The notes under the pieces are model-generated. The model did no database searches, was not told the origin of the DNA, and saw nothing but the letters and a program-made list of their open reading frames with translations. The translations under genes were made by a program, and so were the position numbers. A stretch of DNA of 64,000 nt from Panicum virgatum (lineage: Eukaryota > Streptophyta > Magnoliopsida > Poales > Poaceae), in the NCBI RefSeq assembly GCF_016808335.1, contig NC_053148.1, positions 1,617,001 through 1,681,000 of the forward strand. Reading direction: 5' to 3'. Position 1 is the first letter of the stretch, and each line of letters opens with the position of its first letter. Of the stretch, positions 58,601 to 64,000 are shown piece by piece.

Positions 58601-61562
58601 GACTTGGGAACTCACGTTTCTTAGATAAGCCAAATAGTGTGATTTTAGAAATCAACGTTCATGCCAAGGGATGCTTCGAAAGATGTATGACCTTTTGAAC
58701 TATGATCATAATATGCCATGCTATTTTAAATAACAACAATATTCATGGGCTGCCGTAGTCCATCATTAACTTCATAGTTAATTAACTTAATATTTCTTTG
58801 GTGGAATTCATTTCTTTATGAATTTCCAATACAGTTTCATGGTTTGATGTTCTTTGATGGGTGATGGCTTCAATCTTTTTTGCAGGGAAGTAACATGACT
58901 AGCATTGAACCCGATGGTGGTGCTATCAATGATGTCTGCATCTTCCGGAACAGTGGTTTAATGCTATTAGCTCTGGATAATAGCCAGATACCTGCCCACT
59001 TTATTCCTGCACTTGGCCCTGCTCCAAAGTGGTGCTCACATCTTGATAACCTAACTGTGCGTAAAACTACTTCAATCGATTTGTGGTGATTTTTTTTTGG
59101 GTAATATTTGGCTAAACATTTTGTTCTTTGCATCACTTCTTATATAGGAGGAGATGGAAGAGAAACCAGATAGCACGGTGTATGATGAGTACAAGTTTCT
59201 GACTAAGGAAGAGATGGAGCGACTGAATCTTACTCAATACATTGGCACCAATGCTGTAAGAGTACATTTACATGGATTTATCGTACGTTATGAACTATAT
59301 AAGAAGGTAAACTGGTTTCTCGCATACATATTTTGAGTTCTTTTTTCATTAGAATGTTTATATATGTATTTAGTTTTTTTATGGGTTTATATATTATTGT
59401 GCTCTAATGTACATTAACTAGGAAACTGAAATAGATTTGTTTTGTACCTTGAAGGACATTTTTCTTTTGTGAATGTACTAGTTTGTTCTTCACTTCTTTG
59501 TAATATGAGTCTCTGTTGAATACTGGCCGAGTACAGCCAAGATCTAATCTAATTCTTGAAATCACTTGAATGGAAAGCTCATAAATGCATTGGATGATTT
59601 AAGTGCATGGGTGTCCTTAAGTTGTACTCTCAAGTACTGCTACATGTACAGTTATTTATCTAACTGTATAGTTGAACTTCATCATGGACTGTAGTTTGTT
59701 TCTGTCATGTATTTAGTATTTACTAGTATTCTATTTCTTTGCAGCAACGGAGAGAAGTTGATCCTGTTGAGCATGCGGCTCTTATAGAAGAGATGAAGAA
59801 AAAGAAAATAGATGCCCAGAGAAAATCTCGAATAACAGTATGTTTGGTCACCTGCTTATTTGTATTATAGGCTCAATATCACAACCCTGATAAACATCAT
59901 TTGTCTCTTTTTTTTTCTCATGCAGCAAGTTGTCAAGATACCAAAGGTTAATAGGCAGCTTTTGGACAGTATAATCGAAGAGGAAAGAAATGCTGATATG
60001 GAGAATGCTGATAAATCAAGTAAGAAGAAGAGGGAAAGAAGACTTAAAGGTTATAAGGATCTATTAGAAGATGAACGGTTCAAAGAAATGTTTGAGAATA
60101 AGGTGGGGACTCTACTTGCTGTTAGATTAGATTGTAGATGGGTTAGTGCTGTCCTTTTTTCTCAGTAATGTATGGCATATTTTAATCTGCTAGTAGTATA
60201 CGAAAATAAATTCCAATACATACTTCATCCATTTACCTTGATTTTTACCTGACTTGTGCTTCCCAAATGCTTGTGTGGTGATACATCTGTTTCTTGTAGC
60301 ATGTGAATCTTCTGGGTCCACATTCTTGCTAGTGTTTATGATAACCTATGTCCCTTGGAGCTGTGTTTAGAGTATTCCTTTTGTTTCTTATCCACAGCTA
60401 CCTGTCTACGAGAATTGAATGTGGAGAGATTTCAGCTGTAAATAGATATATTGCGTATCTAGCCTCTTATGGTGTCCCACTACAGCTTGAATCTTGACCT
60501 ACTCATGATCTTTAATCCTTTATGATTTTGTAAGCTAAGTAATGCTAAATTATCAATGTTAATTGATTTCTAACTCCATTGATCTTATGAGCGAGCAGGA
60601 TTTCCAAATTGATGAACAATCAAAAGAATATCTTGCACTTCATCCTCAAGCGGCTACAAAAGAGCCACGCTTAATTGAAGAGCATTTTGAGAGTGTTAGT
60701 GAAGATGAGAAACAATCAGATGCTAGTGCATCTGATGCATCAGGAATGTCCGATAGTGACAATGACATGCATAATTCAAAGCGTATAAGGTAAGCTACAT
60801 CATTTTGCTAAATTGAACATGTGACACGAAGTTTTCGGATTTTATTTTGTGCAAACTGTGCATATGTACTAATGGGGCATGATGCCCACAAGGTGCAATT
60901 GTTATTCTTAACTATCCCATTTGATGCATATTTTTTATTTTTTAAGCTGTAGGAGAGCAAATTTAAGCTCTATCTCTTATATAAACATCTGTCTTGCTTC
61001 AAGGTTGTGCATTTCTAAACCGATTGGCTCATGGCTTCTTATTGCACTTTTAAACTCAGTGGCTCTTCCTTCCTACTGCACTTGTAAAATAAGGGGCTAG
61101 GCTATTAAGTTGCACTTGGATGTGCATTCTATTCTACTTGTACATCAAAGATGTGCTCATTGCTTTCTATGTTTCAGGTTATACGAAGTCAAGGATGAAC
61201 GACACGCTGAAGCATTTCTGAGCAGTGTCTCCCTATCTAATGAGGATGCTGTTCCCCTAGAGGATAGGATAGCCGCTCTGGAAAAGAAACAGAACTCCAA
61301 AGCACTTGATGCAGTCAAGTACGGCCCTGGTGGTTCAAGAGAGATCTCATTCATCTCTAGAAGTGGAAGAAGGCACAAGGAAGAATTGCCTAGCGATGAT
61401 GAAGGACCAAAGGATTTCAAGAGGAGAGGCGTACAGTCCCTGGGGTTGAAGCAGGGCAAAGCTGAGTTCTATATGTTTGGTGGAAATCGTGGCAGAGGAA
61501 GGGGTGGCGCCAGAGGGAGAGGTGGTCGTGGGAGAGGCGGCAGGGGCAGGGGCAGAGGATGA
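49641..61562 (+). CDS. NOL10: Nucleolar protein 10 (NOL10/Enp2), 16 exons
   Basis: Exons: 49641-49776, 49896-49994, 50077-50168, 50778-50878, 51573-51663, 52008-52066, 52154-52277, 52357-52425, 57848-57900, 58288-58396, 58886-59056, 59148-59306, 59745-59837, 59926-60102, 60599-60789, 61178-61562. All have GT-AG borders, phases agree, and 2109 nt give 702 residues without a stop. The N-terminal half forms WD40-type repeats ([54 protein letters not shown]). Then come the family-specific [17 protein letters not shown] segment, a lysine-rich helix, a NUC153-like motif ([17 protein letters not shown], about residues 501-517), an acidic Ser/Asp-rich stretch (about 540-570) and an RG/RGG-rich tail (about 676-702). 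The orthologue Enp2 acts in nucleolar 40S pre-ribosome assembly. Intron 8 (52426-57847) is swollen by transposons and intron 4 holds a partial exon duplication. Confidence 0.95.
50842..51305 (+). repeat. 94-bp direct repeat of the exon 4/intron 4 junction flanking a 276-bp insert
   Basis: 50842-50935 (end of NOL10 exon 4, its donor site and intron start) recurs at 51212-51305 with one mismatch seen (GATTG versus GACTG). The insert between starts CTAGTGGTTATGCACGTGCC. The copy carries a duplicate donor (CCAAG/GTTAG) but no matching acceptor just before it. Confidence 0.93.
52537..52779. mobile_element. Stowaway MITE in NOL10 intron 8
   Basis: CTCTCTCCATCCCAAAATAAAGG and (reversed) CTCCCTCCATCCCACAATATAAGG are terminal inverted repeats, with TA duplications at 52535-52536 and 52780-52781. 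Non-coding. Confidence 0.93.
53464..54032. mobile_element. Possible Pack-MULE-like element in NOL10 intron 8
   Basis: Left GGCAAAATTGGCCCGGGGACAC and (reversed) right GGCAAAATTAGCCATAGGACAC are inverted repeats, with further CTTTGCCAC/GTGGCAAAAG strings inside. The GC-rich core 53590-53880 reads like exon sequence in a frame with [17 protein letters not shown] and an [13 protein letters not shown] string after a frame change, suggesting a captured gene fragment. A 9-bp target duplication was not evident. Confidence 0.5.
54357..57691 (-). mobile_element. RTE-type LINE, internally deleted and interrupted, in NOL10 intron 8
   Basis: On the minus strand, 57550-56690 encodes an APE-type endonuclease ([45 protein letters not shown]). 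The frame changes near 56790 and the linker continues to 56513. After the inserted element (55412-56504), 55400-54434 carries the linker, then jumps from [11 protein letters not shown] directly to [16 protein letters not shown], so the catalytic RT core including the FADD box is missing. The C-terminus matches the fragment at 19539. The 3' end is a (GTT)n tail (54357-54376 on the plus strand as CAA repeats). GCAGTGT occurs at both borders (54350-54356, 57692-57698), a plausible short target duplication, so the 5' end may be complete. Confidence 0.88.
55412..56504. mobile_element. hAT-like element nested in the LINE
   Basis: Ends CATGGTTTTCACGACG and (reversed) CATGGTTTTTACGGCG, with CGCCTAGGCG-like subterminal repeats on both sides. 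The flanking 8-mers GCGCTTGA (55404-55411) and GTGCTTGA (56505-56512) differ at one base. Deleting the element restores the LINE reading frame around KKECFK followed by RLHLDKS. The GC-rich interior has frames on both strands without a transposase motif, so it is non-autonomous or a deletion derivative. Confidence 0.85.
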
Positions 61563-61993
61563 GCTCCGATTTGGTCTCGAGACGATTCTGGTAAACATAG
61601 AAATGGGGATATTTCCCCTGAGTTATTCACACAAGTGTAAAATGTGCTGAGATGTTGTAGTCCATTACAAGAGTACAAACTGACCGCATCCTGGTACTCG
61701 TGGGGACTCAAAAAGTGTTTCCCTCTACAATAGGCAAGAGCTATAGCGGTGTGTACGGTGCTTCAAAATTTTGTAGTTAGAGAAGTTTGTAAGATAATTT
61801 AATTCCTCTTCTGGTCCATCTTGTAATGGATTTGCCTCGTAAAAGAGATGCACTGTGTTGTGTTTGCTAAATTGGCGCTTGGACAAGTGTGTGCTGGAAG
61901 CTGGACTTCTGGGGTATGATATAACGTTGGATTTATTTTACTAGGTGATGGAACAATTTTGGCAATTTTTTGTCAAAATTATGCTAAGGTATA
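61563..61993 (+). other. 3' UTR of NOL10 and downstream flank
   Basis: Follows the NOL10 stop. AT-rich with no open frame of note. The transcript end probably lies near 61850, but no canonical AATAAA was fixed. Confidence 0.5.
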
Positions 61994-62560
61994 CTCTCTC
62001 TGTCATGAAATATAAGGCATTCCAATATTTTTGGAGAGTCAAAGTTTTTCATATTTGATCAAATTTTTAGGGAGAATAATAAAAGTTTATAGCACCAAAC
62101 AGATATATTATAAAAATATATTTAATGGAGAATCTAATGGTACATATTTAATATCATAAATATTATTATTTTATTATATAAATTTGGTCAAATTTGAAAA
62201 TTTTTGACTCTTCAAGAATGCTGGAATGTCTTATTTGGTTGGCGCTAGGAATTTTAGCGCTAGAAGAGAATTTTTCCCGCATGAAGGGCTGAATGAAGTT
62301 TATTTGTAAAACCTTTTTAGAGATGGGTGTAACTTTTCGTGACGAATCCAATGATGGTAATTAATCGATGATTTGCTACAGTGGTGCTACAGTACCGTCC
62401 TTTAATCGCGCAGTCAAACTGTTAATATTCCTAGCATGGGAGTTTTGAAGTTGGTTTTGTAAATTGGTTTTATTTGACACCGTAATTAGCAGTCAAACTG
62501 TTACTATTGCTAGCACGAGGAGAAACCAAACCAGGCCCTTATATTTCATGACGGAGGGGG
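61994..62560. mobile_element. Stowaway MITE interrupted by a second MITE
   Basis: CTCTCTCTGTCATGAAATATAAGGC and (reversed) CCCCCTCCGTCATGAAATATAAGG are terminal inverted repeats with TA duplications at 61992-61993 and 62561-62562. The right half is split by the element at 62234-62538. Confidence 0.9.
62234..62538. mobile_element. Harbinger/Tourist-like MITE nested in the Stowaway
   Basis: TTA on both sides (62231-62233, 62539-62541) is a PIF/Harbinger target duplication. Removing the element rejoins the Stowaway terminus GAATGTC/TTATATTTCATG. The interior matches the MITE at 43588 (AATGAAGTTTATTTGTAAAAC, ATTAATCGATGATTTGCTACAGT). The right end reads, reversed, GGGCCTGGTTTGGTTTC; the left end has lost the first bases. 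Confidence 0.88.
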
Positions 62561-62975
62561 TAGGGCAGTAGCCTCCGAAGAGATAATACACGTGTAGTTG
62601 TGTGTCATGTTCACGACGTATTTTTCATGCCACGCAGTCAAAATTATTTGCTTTGAAAGATACGAATACAAATGTAGTTTTGATCTGTGTTTGCTTACAA
62701 TTCGACATGTTTTCGTCGCATTCCACTAATCACCTGAAGCGACGTCAGAAATGGGTCCATACCGTCAGTGTCTTACTCCCACTCCCGTCGAACGCTAGAT
62801 TTCCAAGCGAAAACCCTCTCCCATCTAAACCCTCTTCCTCCCTTCCCCACCTCTCCAGCGGATCACTCGCCGCCGCCGGTATCTCACTTGCCTCCCTTCC
62901 TCCTCGGATCGAGTTCTTCGCGTGTCCGGATTCCCTGATCCGCTGTGCTGGCAGGACGCCGCCGCCGCCGCCGTG

Positions 62976-63974
62976 ATGCTGTCCCTGTCGAGGGCTCTCG
63001 GGAGGCGGCTCTTCTCATCCGCCGCGGCGGTGTCCGAGTCCGCCGCGGCCGCGTCGACGTCGGCGGTGAGGAAGGCGCAGAACCCTCTCGAGGAGTTCTT
63101 CGAGGTTGAGCGGAGCACCGAGGAGGACAAGCCCCGTCCCTACTACGGTACCTATTCTCTCCGCGACCTCCGCCGCTTGCGCCTCTGGTTGTTTTGCCGC
63201 TCACAGATTCGCTGCGGATAGGTCCGGAGTGTCCGTTGGTTGGTAGTGGTTAGCGGCAGATGGTAGAGCAAACCATCCCATGGATTGCGTTGGAAATTAT
63301 GATGTTGATTTGAGTGCAATTTTCCCCCTGATGTGAGTTCAGATTATCCAAAACTCATTTGCATATCCACAGCGCTGCATACTCGGCTGTGATTCTACAT
63401 CTGAATCTCGAGTTGTAAGCCCGATTTAGGATTAGGGTAGTATGTGTGCTTCCATTTATTATTCCTTTGGTGACACTAGACATACACATACCTGAGGATC
63501 AAAGTTTCCAAACTTGTGTGTACTGTAGCCAGATGGGCTTTGTTTGCTCTGGAGCCAATTATTGGTGTTGTTGCTTGTGTACATGAAACACTTAACATGT
63601 GAGCATATCAGCACGTAACAAAGAGGATTTCTTCAATTGCAATACTGAAATGTCTGTATCCTCTTGCCTTCATACTGCACTACATTTTTCCTTATGGTTG
63701 TTTTCGTTTCATAGCTTTAGTATTTTGCATTTATTTCTTCACATTTTTATTGTTTAAACACTATACTTCTCTACAGAGCTTATTGTTGTTCACCTTTTTG
63801 TTTCATTAATTGGTAGGTCGTAGTTGGAAGGCTTCTGAATTGCGCCTAAAATCGTGGGATGATCTTCAGAAGCATTGGTATGTTCTTATGAAGGAAAAGA
63901 ACATGCTTATGACTCAGCGACAGATGCTGCATGCAGAGAACTTGCATTTTCCAAATCCAGAGCGTATTTCCAAG
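62976..63974 (+). CDS. MRPL47: Mitochondrial large ribosomal subunit protein uL29m (MRPL47), exons 1-2, 3' end outside window
   Basis: Exons 62976-63147 and 63817-63974, with GT-AG intron and further exons beyond the window (donor GTATTTG at 63975). The start MLSLSRALGRRLFSSAAAV is an Arg/Ser/Ala-rich, acid-poor mitochondrial presequence (about residues 1-35). I chose this ATG over the upstream in-frame ATG at 62922 because it gives the better presequence. The mature part has NPLEEFFEVER and, across the splice, GRSWKASELRLKSWDDLQKHW...LMKEKNMLMTQRQML, the conserved MRP-L47/uL29m signature. The protein sits at the exit of the mitoribosomal peptide tunnel and aids translation of mitochondrial mRNAs. 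Confidence 0.93.
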
Positions 63975-64000
63975 GTATTTGACTGCCGCCGATAGCACAG

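Noticed and set aside
1..64000. tRNA, rRNA and snoRNA genes
   Set aside because: Looked for tRNA A/B-box patterns and rRNA sequence while reading, and for snoRNA boxes in NOL10 introns. Nothing convincing was seen by eye; a covariance-model scan would be needed for a firm negative.

Overview
The window is nuclear DNA of a grass (Poaceae, probably panicoid). It has intron-rich plant genes with GT-AG junctions, a very GC-rich intronless CBF/DREB1 gene, dense MITEs (Stowaway, Tourist/Harbinger, hAT, foldback Mutator types), RTE-type LINEs and a probable long solo LTR. No tRNA, rRNA, CRISPR or prokaryotic feature was seen. From memory, rice carries DREB1C (Os06g0127100) and a LIMR-family gene (Os06g0128200) close together on chromosome 6, so this looks like the syntenic block; I could not check this.

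Layout. 1-5 kb: 3' two-thirds of a SET-domain (SDG40-like) methyltransferase gene, + strand. 5-8 kb: intergenic with a (TTA)n microsatellite and a MITE. 8.0-9.2 kb: DREB1C-like transcription factor, - strand, with TATA box and distal G-box. 9.7-10.3 kb: MITEs. About 11.7-34.1 kb: no intact gene; instead a diverged tandem array of about six related units, roughly 3.9 kb each, that share an anchor sequence, a short palindrome, a promoter-like block and a long-stem hairpin. The array is interrupted by a 1-kb foldback MULE, a truncated LINE, an hAT element and a 3.6-kb LTR. 34.2-36.3 kb: composite foldback element. 37.1-41.8 kb: LMBR1/LIMR membrane protein gene, 14 exons, - strand, with an hAT element in intron 3. 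42.3-44.1 kb: four MITEs. 45.9-48.5 kb: two relics, - strand (C-terminal exons of a PNGase-like protein and a frameshifted F-box-associated protein). 49.6-61.6 kb: NOL10/Enp2 nucleolar WD40 gene, 16 exons, + strand, with a 5.4-kb intron 8 filled by nested transposons. 62-62.6 kb: a Tourist element nested in a Stowaway. 63-64 kb: first two exons of mitochondrial ribosomal protein uL29m (MRPL47), running off the window.

The genes do not form a pathway. NOL10 and uL29m both serve ribosome production (cytosolic and mitochondrial), and DREB1C is a stress/nitrogen-responsive regulator. The most unusual structure is the hairpin-bearing tandem array between DREB1C and LMBR1. All exon coordinates were assigned by eye from reading frame, splice sites and family knowledge.
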